NCBI GenBank assembly: GCA_020137815.1
Contig: CM035354.1
Span: 1,134,386-1,198,385, forward strand
DNA from: Hormiphora californensis
Lineage: Eukaryota; Ctenophora; Tentaculata; Cydippida; Pleurobrachiidae
Reading direction: 5' to 3'
DNA length: 64,000 nt
Numbering within the stretch: position 1 is the stretch's first letter; each line of letters opens with the position of its first letter. The notes beneath the pieces are model-generated. The model saw nothing but the letters and a program-made list of their open reading frames with translations, had not been told where the DNA came from and made no database searches. The translations under genes and the position numbers were made by a program. This document shows positions 1-31,581 of the stretch, in pieces.

Positions 1-20888
<20,888 letters not shown>

Positions 20889-21143
20889 TTCAACTGCAGT
20901 GTTGTTGTGCGGTTTTCAAGTGTCAAGTGCAGCACTGACAATGCAATACAGTCGTTATCCAAACATCGTACCGACTATAACTGAGTACACACACGGGTTA
21001 GTGCGGGGTCTTTAGCTGCGTGTAGACAACTAATACACAACAATTGTAAATATATAACGAAATAGATATACATAATGGCAATATGGTGCTAAAAAGGTCA
21101 AATAAAAATACATAAAAAGATATTTTCATGTCCTGAAAACTCT

Positions 21144-22976
21144 CTAATAGCCAACCAACGACAGCTTTGCTACATGATCCGTTTTCCTCTGCGTCGGTTT
21201 CAGATATCCCATGAACTGAAGCTCTGAAATGCCCCGAATGAACCGGGCATGAATCTCACTAGTTAGTCTCTTGCTACCCAAAGATGAGCTATAGGACTGT
21301 ATCCAATCGTGGAGGGATATCAGTCGACCATGTTCCTGAAACAACTCAAAGAGGTGACACAGATCAGGTTTTATCTCCACATCCTCGCCCTGTAGGTAGA
21401 TGTGAGGTGAGGTTAGGGCACGGTGAATGCTAGCCCGACATCTCCCAACAAGCAGATTTCCCAATATCACGTGATCGGTCGCCCATATGATCTCGTGTAA
21501 CGGCCATGTAGTTGGAGCTTTGATCATGCTCAAAAAGTCACTTATCCGAGAGGAGAACGTTAGCTGTTCCTCCTTACACCCCTCTCCGGGTTCCATCTTC
21601 TGGATTGTCTCTATCTCAGACCGCAGGACAAGAGTCAGCGCTTTTAGCATCTGTGGAACAGGCTCGGGAACCTCCTCACAAGCTGTAACCGCAGCAGTGA
21701 GCCGCTCTACAAAGGCATCTCGTTGTAGCATTGCAAAACACTTGAGTGCAACTTTGACTTCCTGAACCGTGTTGACTTGTCCACCGAGACACAGGGAGTA
21801 CAACTCGAGGGGCTTGCTAACAAGTGCATTTCCAGGTAGATTCCTGATGAGAGAGTGCAGGACCCGGAATGTGTGAAAAAGAACACGATAGTTAGTGTCA
21901 AGGTCCTGTGACAGCTCCCTTATCATCCCCTCGTCCCCCTTTAGCAATTTACCGGCCCGGAATTTATCAGACACAACGAGACGTTCCACCTCACACTGAA
22001 CGGAGGGAAGTTGTAGGAGTAGGGCTTTGTCAATGTCACTTAGAGGCTGTGTCTCCCGGGTTAGTTTTATAAGGGGTTGTGACATGCATTGATGGAGAAG
22101 GGCCACTCGGATAGTTTTCAGGACATCCTTAAGGCTGTAGTTAACCATACTAAACCTGCTGAGTAGCACTTCAAATGACCGGTACGAGAGCTTGAAAGGG
22201 AGGTCCGGGGAGAGGAGGGAGGATGTCAGGACACGCTCCAGCAGGAGAGTTGGTGAGATTACATCGGTAGGAGTGACGTTGAGAAGGGAGATGGAGGAAC
22301 ATGATAACCATTCAGTAGACAACTCCAGGCCGGTGGCCAGCCCGAATACAAAGAACAAGGTGAACCCAACCTCAGCCGCAGCGGTGTGACACAATTGGAC
22401 GAGTGTGTCTGTTGTGGCGGGAGGGACTGCATCAAACCGGGGGAGGAACACGACCAATCCTGCTGAATCTTCCTTCAGATGCACCAATAGGTTCTTCAAC
22501 AATAGCGTTCTTGTGAGAATCTTCTCCTCCGGTGAATTGGTTGTTAACAACTGACCAAAAATGCTCTTCATCAGATTTACAATGTCCTGTCCAGAGCTAG
22601 AATCCACGTTAACAGATTTGATTTTATACTTCTCTCCAAGTATCCGTGATGAACTCTGATAAACACTGGTGAACTCCCTGAAATTTACACCTGTTTTTAC
22701 CGTTAGAGTGGGGACTCGGAGGAAATTAGACCGCTGCTTTGACATGTGTGAATCTACAAAACATGTCACGGCACCCACGACACTTTCTGTTACATCGCGG
22801 ACAACCGACTGGACAGACGTCTCCAAACGAGACAGAGTGTTTTTATAAATCGTCTCTCGTTCCTGGCGATCTTCTGGTGACTCCTCTTGGTAGAGAGTAG
22901 GGAAGAGGGAGTCTTCTTTTAATTTGGAAGGTTTCACAACAAAACAACCCGTTGAAAGGGATGTAAAGTCTGCCAT
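21144..22976 (-). CDS. ORC3: Origin recognition complex subunit 3
   Basis: ORC3 is a core subunit of the six-protein complex that marks replication origins and loads MCM helicase. The 610-residue ORF starts MADFTSLSTGCFVVKPSK, close to the SKGCFVFKP start of vertebrate ORC3. It ends IHARFIRGISELQFMGYLKPTQRKTDHVAKLS, nearly the human C-terminus. Internal matches include LFFVFGLATG (human LILIFGIATS) and PLHEIIWATDHVILGNLL. The vertebrate protein is about 710 residues; this one is shorter mainly in the linker regions, with no obvious truncation at either end. It is a single exon, unlike its exon-rich neighbours. The start of the DOCK gene lies 256 bp downstream on the same strand. Confidence 0.95.
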   Translation of the reverse strand: MADFTSLSTGCFVVKPSKLKEDSLFPTLYQEESPEDRQERETIYKNTLSRLETSVQSVVRDVTESVVGAVTCFVDSHMSKQRSNFLRVPTLTVKTGVNFREFTSVYQSSSRILGEKYKIKSVNVDSSSGQDIVNLMKSIFGQLLTTNSPEEKILTRTLLLKNLLVHLKEDSAGLVVFLPRFDAVPPATTDTLVQLCHTAAAEVGFTLFFVFGLATGLELSTEWLSCSSISLLNVTPTDVISPTLLLERVLTSSLLSPDLPFKLSYRSFEVLLSRFSMVNYSLKDVLKTIRVALLHQCMSQPLIKLTRETQPLSDIDKALLLQLPSVQCEVERLVVSDKFRAGKLLKGDEGMIRELSQDLDTNYRVLFHTFRVLHSLIRNLPGNALVSKPLELYSLCLGGQVNTVQEVKVALKCFAMLQRDAFVERLTAAVTACEEVPEPVPQMLKALTLVLRSEIETIQKMEPGEGCKEEQLTFSSRISDFLSMIKAPTTWPLHEIIWATDHVILGNLLVGRCRASIHRALTSPHIYLQGEDVEIKPDLCHLFELFQEHGRLISLHDWIQSYSSSLGSKRLTSEIHARFIRGISELQFMGYLKPTQRKTDHVAKLSLVGY

Positions 22977-23160
22977 TCAACTAAAACTAGATGTATATAT
23001 GTATGTACTTCGTTTTACATATTGCTCAGTTGATACATTTTGATTCTGACCGATCCAGCAAATTGCAATAACAAACAAGGTTCGTCAAGTATGTGCAAAA
23101 ATTAATATAAAAATACAAATAATACATACAGAGAACCAAATTCACATTCATTCAAAACTA

Positions 23161-23718
23161 TCACAAAGATTCAATAATCCACTCAAACGGTTTCATAGTA
23201 GTCTCATAATAGCAAGCATTGACATCAAAACATTTAAATTTCGATAACCGTTTCGTCGAGATGGACCAATAATTTAGAACTTCAGCTACTGTTATGCCAA
23301 CCGTGCCCCGCATATTAGCAACCAAAGCCACCGGACAGTCATTAGGAAAATCAGTATCGGTTATCATGGCAACACAAGATTCTTTCGACTGATCCAAATC
23401 ACCAGCACTATCAACAACGAACATCACAGCATTAGCCATATAAAAATAGTGTCTCCAAAGATTTCGACCAATTGAGTTGCCCGGAAAATCATTAAACAGA
23501 ATAGTTTTTCCTTTAAATTTTAATTCTTCTTGACGTATACTTGGAATATGTACAGAGGTAAGGTGGTGGTAGAGAATTTGATCCAAAACTGCCGACTTTC
23601 CAGCACCATCGTTACCATAAATATTGATAAAAACAGGGCGTCCCTGCCGTCTTGAAACAATCCCTCCCAGTGTTTCAGTTTTAAAGAGAAGCAAGAATAG
23701 CCTTTTTGTTGAACTCAA
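23161..23718 (-). CDS. Divergent Arf/Arl-family small GTPase, single exon
   Basis: Arf-family GTPases regulate membrane traffic and cilia. The 185-residue ORF has a P-loop GNDGAGKS (35-42), an Arf-like switch I (IPSIRQEELKFKGKTILF), a DxxG equivalent NDFPG (76-80), and RHYFYMANAVMFVVDSAG, typical of Arf (YYxxxxAVIFVVDS). The fourth motif reads NMRG instead of NKxD, and the SAxxG motif is unclear, so guanine specificity may be reduced. The residue after the start is Ser, not Gly, so N-myristoylation is unlikely. It lies 185 bp upstream of ORC3 on the same strand. Assignment to the Arf family is firm; the subfamily is not identified. Confidence 0.85.
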   Translation of the reverse strand: MSSTKRLFLLLFKTETLGGIVSRRQGRPVFINIYGNDGAGKSAVLDQILYHHLTSVHIPSIRQEELKFKGKTILFNDFPGNSIGRNLWRHYFYMANAVMFVVDSAGDLDQSKESCVAMITDTDFPNDCPVALVANMRGTVGITVAEVLNYWSISTKRLSKFKCFDVNACYYETTMKPFEWIIESL

Positions 23719-25030
23719 ATAAGCCTCTTCGGTCCTTTGAAACGAAAGCTGTTATAATCTTTTCCGATTGGATACGATAAACACTGCAATCCTCGGCACA
23801 GTTGACGTGAAGTCCCGGCTACCTTATCTCTATAAGAGAAAACGTTAGGTATCGTGTATTCAGAACGTTTCGATCGTTTTAAACATCATCATCACAAAAT
23901 ATCTATTATTCTGCTTTATAGCAACAACAATCGTGAGACTTCGCTAGACTCTAGCGGCTAGAGCCTAGGCCCTAGAATCCAAATTTTTTCCCAGTCCCGG
24001 GTCCTGAGCCACAAGAAATTATTAATTTGATAAGTAAATTTGATAATAACATATCCCTTCGTGGCATGAGGGTTTTATTTAGCCCTAATGTTTGTCTAGC
24101 CTCTAGGGGAAGTCAAAATAAATAAAATTTGACCTTGAAAAGTGTTTAAGAAAGGGCAGCGTGATCGATTTGGGCGCGATTATAATCTTGGTGCCTTGCA
24201 GCCTGTTTACAGGTGCGCGCTACCAAAAGAGTATACTTAGACCGACTTTTTTCAAACGGCTATAGCCATGGAACCACATGGCCGATTTGAGTAAACTAAA
24301 CGGTATCAGTTAGAGAATCGATAGCCCTAACCGATAACCCCAAACCAAACCCTAACGGATAGCCCTAACCCGTCGCGCGCGCCAAAACTACGAATTGTTA
24401 GCAATGAAAGGCACCCAGATTTTAACGTTTTCCTCTCGATTTTAAATTTTGAGTTTTATTTTCAATTTTTTGACATTTTGAGATTTATCGCGCGCGCTCC
24501 GACGCGCAAAATATTAGCGCGCAAGTGAGAAAGCCACACTGCAAAATCGACGACATCGACGACATTTTTAATGAGCCTCGGCATCTTCCTCTGGCGGCGC
24601 CATGAACTATCGCCAGACCTGCTGGTGGCGTCAGACCCCCAGTCATCGGTGTCAAGTGCGGTCAGATCGCGTTGACGCCAGACAGAACACGAATAACCCG
24701 TCTGGCGCCACCGAGTCGGTGACCGACCCCATATGAGCGCACTGTCGTCGACAGTGCGCTCATATCAGAATCTCTATCTCATGAGATCTCATCAGGGCAA
24801 TGACCATGGGCTGTGTGGCGGCGCCAGACCCCCATTTGCGACCCGACTATTATAATGCTTGGGTTTAGTACTCACTAAACGGTTATTCACTGTCAGAGCA
24901 TTTGGACTGACCCTATTCTCAGAACCTGAGAGCATGGGCCTGCAAGTGCAGGCTATCCAAGTTGGATTACAACATCATCTTGCCATTTATCACAAGGATG
25001 TCCCTTGTAATTTGGTGCCCTGTCTTTATA
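23719..25030. other. Gene-poor stretch with repeat fragments
   Basis: No convincing exon is seen. 24120-24240 shares CTTGAAAAGTGTTTAAGAAAG and GCGTGATCGATTTGG with 27015-27070. 24590-24840 contains GGCGGCGCCA hairpin fragments and a palindrome GAGCGCACTGTCGTCGACAGTGCGCTC at about 24735-24761; related hairpins occur at 33362-33427 and 37332-37385. Confidence 0.6.
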
Positions 25031-26034
25031 TGAGGCATAAACTCTGGCCACTGGCACGTTATTTCAGATACCTTTCTCCCAGCGCGCCGCTGGGAGAAGG
25101 TAGCTGTAGTTTATCCGCCAGTGGCGGATAAACTGGTTTAAATCACGACGACGATCCCGAGGCGTAGCCGAGGGAGAGGCGGAGGGGTTTAAACCAATAA
25201 CGTGCCATTGGTCAGAGTTTATGGGTTATATACCCTGCTTTAGTCGTTTGTTTCAAGTATTACACAATAACAAGAGAGAGAACACTAATGAAAACACACA
25301 AAGAGAACTGAGAAACAGTCAAAAACATCTCTCAATTGAGTGTATAGTGTTTGGTAACAGTTACTAAGGAGAGAGAGAAAGAATTAACAAGATATGGGGC
25401 ATGCCAGACATAACACAGAGGAATTGAGATAGTGAGAAAGAAGGGGAGATAAAGAGAGAGTAATTGACGGAATGTGTTCTTTCTTTCTCTCCAATGTAGG
25501 GGAGATTCGCCTCAAATGGGATACTTGGTCAAATGGGATATTGGGCTCCAGGGATTACTGTGGGATGTGCATGATTTTCTGACACAGGATGCTGTTCTGA
25601 TATAATCTTACACCATTCTTATAACGTTCAACAACTCATCTGAGAATTACAGTGCAAATAACACAGGGGTCCCCTTTGAAAAAAACGCAACTAGAAAGTT
25701 CAATCGAGCTCAGCTCGCTTTCTTATCTTTGTTGTGACTTGTATGCTAGATTTGACCGATCAATAGGTTAGTTTAAACAATTTTCATTCCACTCCTGCTA
25801 TGAATTTAGTGATAAATAACTATCTCATGACTTGATAACTTGATTTTACTTCATGCCTTGTTTTTGTTTAATGGGATGGTTTGCTGTTTGGCCAAATGGG
25901 GTATCCCATTTGACCAAATTTTTGGTATCTCATTTGACCAAAAATTTACTTTTCTTTAATTAGATTCGTAATGGCAGCGATTTCACGTCTAAAAAACTCG
26001 GAAAACCACTAGACAAAGCTGGGACACTGTCAGT

Positions 26035-26232
26035 ATGAGGAAGGCCATCAAAGCTGTCAAGACAGGGGAATGTGGGTACCTCATGGCCTCGAAATTGTTC
26101 AACGTGCCCAAGAGCACCCTCGAACGGAGAGTGAAAGGGAAGAATAAGTTTGCAGAGGGCGCCATGAAGATTCTGGGGAGCGGAACTACCATTTTTTCTG
26201 CAGATCTGGAACAGCAGTTGTGTGATCACTGA
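26035..26232 (+). pseudogene. Pogo-like transposase N-terminal HTH fragment, copy 1
   Basis: A 65-residue ORF, MRKAIKAVKTGECGYLMASK... with NVPKSTLERRVKG, is a pipsqueak/CENP-B-type helix-turn-helix, the DNA-binding start of pogo/Tigger transposases. A stop follows LCDH where TGATCAC is locally repeated. The downstream sequence in the sister copies still reads ITDIRPLAYELAERHNIKHK, a typical later segment, but the DDE catalytic core is absent. The sequence matches the copy at 29703-29900. Confidence 0.85.
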
Positions 26233-26289
26233 TCACACAGGATCCTGCTACTGGAGGCGCATTTACGGGTGGGAAATTCACAACTGTGC

Positions 26290-26930
26290 TCCTCTAACAC
26301 CGATGATGAGTCATAAGGGCCGATATGGATTTTGAGCGAGGTAATTGTACGGGGACCAATGCTCTGGTACCAAGACGGGTGTGCTCAGTAAACAGGAGAC
26401 CCGTGCCGTTTGGAACTACCTCATGAAGAACCTTCCAGACATGGATAATCATGTATCGCTCACGACGCCGCTGGAGGGACAAGATACCAAGATGTTGGAG
26501 CCGATCCCAGTACCCCATGCCGGAACAGCTCTCAATCCTACGTGTGAAGTGTCTTTGAGCCTCTTCAACCAGGGCGATATCAGACTTTTTCACCGGGCTC
26601 CATAATGGACAACAGTACTCCACCTGAGGCCTAATGATGGACTTCAGTAACGTTAGCATAGTATCATCGGATCTATCTCGAAACACACTAAGTGCCCAGC
26701 CACTCATCCGTCTAGCCTTGGCAGTAATGCTGCCTATGTGTTCTGACCAAGTGCAGTCTGCAGATACAAGGACCCCTAGATCTCTCACGGTGAAACTTGG
26801 TGATATTGTCTCGCCTCCGGGACCATTGTAAAGATAATTGTCAGTGGAGAAAGGAAGCTCCCTCAGGAGTTGGGTGGAGCGAAGTGTATAATTTATCACC
26901 TCAAACTTATCCTGATGGAGTGACATATTG
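26290..26930 (-). pseudogene. 3' fragment of a non-LTR retrotransposon reverse transcriptase ORF
   Basis: The 210-residue frame reads FTVRDLGVLVSADCTWSEHI, IRPQVEYCCPLWSP, LVEEAQRHFTRRI and LHEVVPN. This is the thumb/C-terminal region found after the RT catalytic core in CR1/Jockey-type LINEs. No YADD core is present, so the copy is 5'-truncated. It has broken the first pogo-like copy and belongs to a different LINE lineage from the element at 38.7-43.3 kb. Confidence 0.85.
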
Positions 26931-27589
26931 TTGTCTGAAGCCCAACGTCCAAATTCATTAAGACTCAGCTGCAGGTTATCTCTGTCGTTGAGTGACCTGA
27001 AAAGTTATTAAGAAAACCTTGAAAAGTTTTTAAGAAAGAGCTGCGTGATCGATTTGGCATACGTTGCAGGCCCCTTATAATATAATATAAGGGGCCTGGA
27101 GGGAATACCGCGCTAGGGGGGAATACATAATCAATCATATCTCCGGTTCCAGATAAGGTACAGAAATCGTTTTGGTAGCGTTGGAAAGAGGAAGATAACA
27201 GCTTTCAAATGCAACCGGTTTCAGGTCTCTATCTTATCAGGAACAGGAGATATGAACCAAACTCCGCAAAATCGAGTGCGGTAAAATCAAAATTTGAATG
27301 AAATTTTTAAAAAGGTGTCCCTGCAAGAATCTGTGACGTCACTTTTTGAAAACAACCCATCTTTCAACGGCTATTGCTCAGCCTCCTTAAGTCCAATTAA
27401 CTTCTCTCAAAAACAGCAAGGTAGATAATCGTCAGATCTAACAACTGGTGAAAGAATAAAGTCAAACGGACTTCAGGAGCCAAAGTTATAAGCACCGCCG
27501 TTTTTTCGACCGCAAAGTTATCTTCGACCCAGCCGGGATCAGGCCAAACGCGCGCGCGGCATTCCCTCCAGTCCCCTCGTTGCGGGGGT

Positions 27590-27845
27590 GCGCGCATGAG
27601 GGGGCTGCAGCGCATTCCAAGTGATCGATTGGCAAACGTTGCTGGCGCGGGATAAGGCAGCGCTTTTCAACGCGATCGATTATAAATTTTGAGTATACTC
27701 CATTTTTTTTCAACTGTTCACCCCCCAAAGTCGTGCGCGGAATTTTTTTGCGCGTCTATCACATGTTAACGTGTAGCGCGCGCAGCGTAAATTAAAATAT
27801 CGCACGCGCACGAGTTGGGGGGTGAACAGTTGAATAAAAATGGAC
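27590..27845. repeat. GC-rich foldback repeat E, copy 1
   Basis: Inverted arms TTCAACTGTTCACCCCCCAA (27707-27727) and TTGGGGGGTGAACAGTTGAA (about 27815-27834) flank a CACATGTTAACGTGT core rich in GCGCGC. A second copy with the same plan lies at 55240-55810. Nothing coding is seen. Confidence 0.7.
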
Positions 27846-27869
27846 TTTATAGTCGAATTTTTTATTTAA

Positions 27870-28330
27870 GCGACAGGCCGCCGCGCATTCAAAGAGGTCG
27901 CGCGGCGTTGTATTTGCGCGTGATAATCGAGATCGAGTTCCTGGCAATCTTAAAACTTGAACCCAAAAGCGTTGGAAAGATAATTTCAAGACCTTTCCAA
28001 CGCAACCAAGACCAATTCTTTATCTCATCAGGAACGGGAGATATGAGAGAAAAGATTTCCCGAATTGTCACGCGCAAATACAACGCCGCGCGACTTCTTT
28101 GAATGCGCGGCGGCCTGTACGGTGGCAGATTCCGGCCAAGTGTTTTTTCAATCAAGTGAAATATTTTTGTTTGAAGTTTTATAAAAATTTTATTTCAAAA
28201 TAAAAATAAACATGTCGTTAAAATATGGCCGGAATCTGCCACGCGGGTGGCAGATTCCGGCCAAGATTCTCAAAAAACCTTGGCCAGAATCTGCCACACG
28301 CGTGGCAGATCTGGCCAACCAACAAACTTG
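27870..28330. repeat. Large imperfect palindrome plus GGCAGATTCCGGCC hairpins
   Basis: The segments 27878-27922 and 28073-28121 are near-perfect reverse complements (GGCCGCCGCGCATTCAAAGA...). Further right, 28225-28320 has repeated GGCCGGAATCTGCCACGCG and its complement, which would form strong hairpins. No gene is visible. Confidence 0.7.
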
Positions 28331-28380
28331 TTATATCAAAGCGAAAGCACTGTACCGAATTTTGATACGCTGAATCACGA

Positions 28381-29166
28381 TTCAACGTGCCCAAGAGCAC
28401 CCTCGAACGGAGAGTGAAAGGGAAGAATAAGTTTGCAGAGGGCGCCATGAAGATTCTGGGGAGCGGAACTACCATTTTTTCTGCAGATCTGGAACAGCAG
28501 TTGTGTGATCACTGATCACACAGGATCCTGCTACTGGAGGCGCATTTATTTGGTTTGAAGATAACGGACATCCGTCCACTGGCCTACGAGCTCGCAGAGC
28601 GACATAATATCAAGCACAAGTGAAAGTGGTTGACCTCGATGACGTCGTTCTAGTGTTGGGAAAACCAGCTGTGGCCCCCAAGACTAGCAAGCGGTTGTCG
28701 TCTCAGCTACTGTTTGAAGACCCGCGGCTCCAATCTTTCCAGCCGATTTACTAGCTAGTAGCTTCTAATGTCTGCCAGACTCTATGTATAGATACGAATC
28801 ATAACGTATCCCCTTGTATTTCTCTCTGACATCTCTAATGTCTGTTTATGATGATTAGCATCTGTCGTAGTAGTGTAAAACTTCATTTAGGTCAAATGGG
28901 ATACCATTTTTTGGCCCAAATGGGATATCCCATATTACCAAAAAGTACTATCCCATTTTACCACATTTTATTTCGGCTGTAAAATTTGCACCCCAAATGG
29001 GATATCACGATATTCACGCATCAGAGCATATTGGGCACATAAAATCATATTGGGGATATATATTGGGGCAAAACAGCATCCTGGGTTGTTAATCAGAAGG
29101 GATGAGTGTAATAACGTATGAGGTGTAGTCAAAAATATAATGGTATCCCATTATACGCTAATCTCC
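28381..29166 (+). mobile_element. Right-hand part of a pogo-like copy
   Basis: It begins inside the HTH region (TTCAACGTGCCCAAGAGCAC, equivalent to position 26096) and runs to the 3' terminal repeat AATCTCC. It encodes remnants ITDIRPLAYELAERHNIKHK and DDVVLVLGKPAVAPKTSKRL. Confidence 0.85.
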
Positions 29167-29702
29167 GGGGAGATTCGCCTCAAATGGGATACTTGGTCAA
29201 ATGGGATATTGGGCTCCAGGGATTACTGTGGGATGTGCATGATTTTCTGACACAGGATGCTGTTCTGATATAATCTTACACCATTCTTATAACGTTCAAC
29301 AACTCATCTGAGAATTACAGTGCAAATAACACAGGGGTCCCCTTTGAAAAAAACGCAACTAGAAAGTTCAATCGAGCTCAGCTCGCTTTCTTATCTTTGT
29401 TGTGACTTGTATGCTAGATTTGACCGATCAATAGGTTAGTTTAAACAATTTTCATTCCACTCCTGCTATGAATTTAGTGATAAATAACTATCTCATGACT
29501 TGATAACTTGATTTTACTTCATGCCTTGTTTTTGTTTAATGGGATGGTTTGCTGTTTGGCCAAATGGGGTATCCCATTTGACCAAATTTTTGGTATCTCA
29601 TTTGACCAAAAATTTACTTTTCTTTAATTAGATTCGTAATGGCAGCGATTTCACGTCTAAAAAACTCGGAAAACCACTAGACAAAGCTGGGACACTGTCA
29701 GT

Positions 29703-29900
29703 ATGAGGAAGGCCATCAAAGCTGTCAAGACAGGGGAATGTGGGTACCTCATGGCCTCGAAATTGTTCAACGTGCCCAAGAGCACCCTCGAACGGAGAGT
29801 GAAAGGGAAGAATAAGTTTGCAGAGGGCGCCATGAAGATTCTGGGGAGCGGAACTACCATTTTTTCTGCAGATCTGGAACAGCAGTTGTGTGATCACTGA
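29703..29900 (+). pseudogene. Pogo-like transposase N-terminal HTH fragment, copy 2
   Basis: It has the same 65-residue HTH_psq-type frame as at 26035. It lies in the complete 1387-bp copy between terminal repeats at 29167 and 30553. The frame closes after LCDH, and the DDE domain is missing, so transposition would need a transposase from elsewhere. Confidence 0.85.
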
Positions 29901-30755
29901 TCACACAGGATCCTGCTACTGGAGGCGCATTTATTTGGTTTGAAGATAACGGACATCCGTCCACTGGCCTACGAGCTCGCAGAGCGACATAATATCAAGC
30001 ACAAGTGAAAGTGGTTGACCTCGATGACGTCGTTCTAGTGTTGGGAAAACCAGCTGTGGCCCCCAAGACTAGCAAGCGGTTGTCGTCTCAGCTACTGTTT
30101 GAAGACCCGCGGCTCCAATCTTTCCAGCCGATTTACTAGCTAGTAGCTTCTAATGTCTGCCAGACTCTATGTATAGATACGAATCATAACGTATCCCCTT
30201 GTATTTCTCTCTGACATCTCTAATGTCTGTTTATGATGATTAGCATCTGTCGTAGTAGTGTAAAACTTCATTTAGGTCAAATGGGATACCATTTTTTGGC
30301 CCAAATGGGATATCCCATATTACCAAAAAGTACTATCCCATTTTACCACATTTTATTTCGGCTGTAAAATTTGCACCCCAAATGGGATATCACGATATTC
30401 ACGCATCAGAGCATATTGGGCACATAAAATCATATTGGGGATATATATTGGGGCAAAACAGCATCCTGGGTTGTTAATCAGAAGGGATGAGTGTAATAAC
30501 GTATGAGGTGTAGTCAAAAATATAATGGTATCCCATTATACGCTAATCTCCCCTAGTGTGTAACTCTTGCAAATAGTGTTCCCTCTGTATTTCAGTAAGA
30601 ACTGATCATTTACACTCACTTTGAATGTAACATAGGAGTTAATAATAAATAACCTGCCAGTGGGAAATAATCTGCCGCTGGACTAGCTGTTTATTGACAG
30701 CGCGCCAGTGGGACTTCTCGCCACTGGCGGGTTATTTAAGTTAGCAGGGTATATA

Positions 30756-31422
30756 TGAGGCATAAACTCTGGCCACTGGCACGTTATTTCAGATACCTTT
30801 CTCCCAGCGCGCCGCTGGGAGAAGGTAGCTGTAGTTTATCCGCCAGTGGCGGATAAACTGGTTTAAATCACGACGACGATCCTGAGGCGTAGCCGAGGGA
30901 GAGGCGGAGGGGTTTAAACCAATAACGTGCCATTGGTCAGAGTTACGGGTTATATACCCTGCTTTAGTTGTTTGTTTCAAGTATTACACACTAACAAGAG
31001 AGAGAACACTAATCAAAACACACAAAGAGAACTGAGAAACAGTCAAAAACATCTCTCAATTGAGTGTATATTGTTTGGTAACAGTTACTAAGGAGAGAGA
31101 GAAAGAAATAACAAGATATGGGGCATGCCAGACATAACACAGAGGAATTGAGATAGTGAAACAAAAGGGGAGATAAAGAGAGAGAAATTGACGGAATGTG
31201 TTGTTTCTTTCTCTCCAATGCAGTGTGTAACTCTTGCAAACAGTGTTCCCTCTGTATTTCAGTAAGAACTGATCATTTACACACACTTTGAATGTAACAT
31301 AGGAGTTAATAATAAACAGCCAGCCAGTGGGAAATAATCTGCCGCTGGACTGGCTGTATATTGAGAGCGCGCCAGTGGGACTTCTCGCCGCTGGCGGGTT
31401 ATTTAAGTTAGCAGGGTATATA
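30756..31422. mobile_element. Element A, copy 2 (about 667 bp, uninterrupted)
   Basis: It runs from TGAGGCATAAACTCTGG to GTTAGCAGGGTATATA, directly next to copy 1 in head-to-tail order. The target site used by the pogo-like element in copy 1 is intact here (CCAATGCAGTGTG). Confidence 0.85.
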
Positions 31423-31581
31423 GTTCGATAACATCATACCACCTTGGAAAACAACTAAAACTCGAATTTTTAAAAGTTTGCGAACATGATTTTCATCGAA
31501 CAACAAGAACCTGCTATACGAATTTAAACAAGAATCAATTTGAGGAGTGTCTATCTATCTTTCAATCTTCTTTGTGGGCGC

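Larger units (their letters stand above)
25499..30553. mobile_element. Composite of pogo-like (Tigger-type) elements inserted in element A
   Basis: Terminal repeats GGGGAGATTCGCCT and, inverted, GGGGAGATTAGCGT lie next to a duplicated TA, as in Tc1/mariner-pogo transposons. Inside are three partial or whole copies: a left part at 25499-26271, a right part at 28381-29166, and a complete copy at 29167-30553. The second and third abut head-to-tail without an intervening TA. The complete copy (about 1387 bp) encodes only a helix-turn-helix domain and C-terminal remnants, so it is non-autonomous. Confidence 0.82.
25046..30755. mobile_element. Multi-hairpin foldback element A, copy 1, split by a pogo-like insertion
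   Basis: The left part (25032-25498) begins TGAGGCATAAACTCTGG and contains nested hairpins: CTCCCAGCGCGCCGCTGGGAG, TTTATCCGCCAGTGGCGGATAAA, and an outer pair ATAAACTCTGGCCACTGGCACGTTATT with its imperfect complement. The right part (30554-30755) carries further hairpins and ends GTTAGCAGGGTATATA. The interruption is flanked by TA, and the uninterrupted site is seen in copies at 31216, 31885 and 38434. No protein is encoded; short frames are shadows. Confidence 0.8.
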
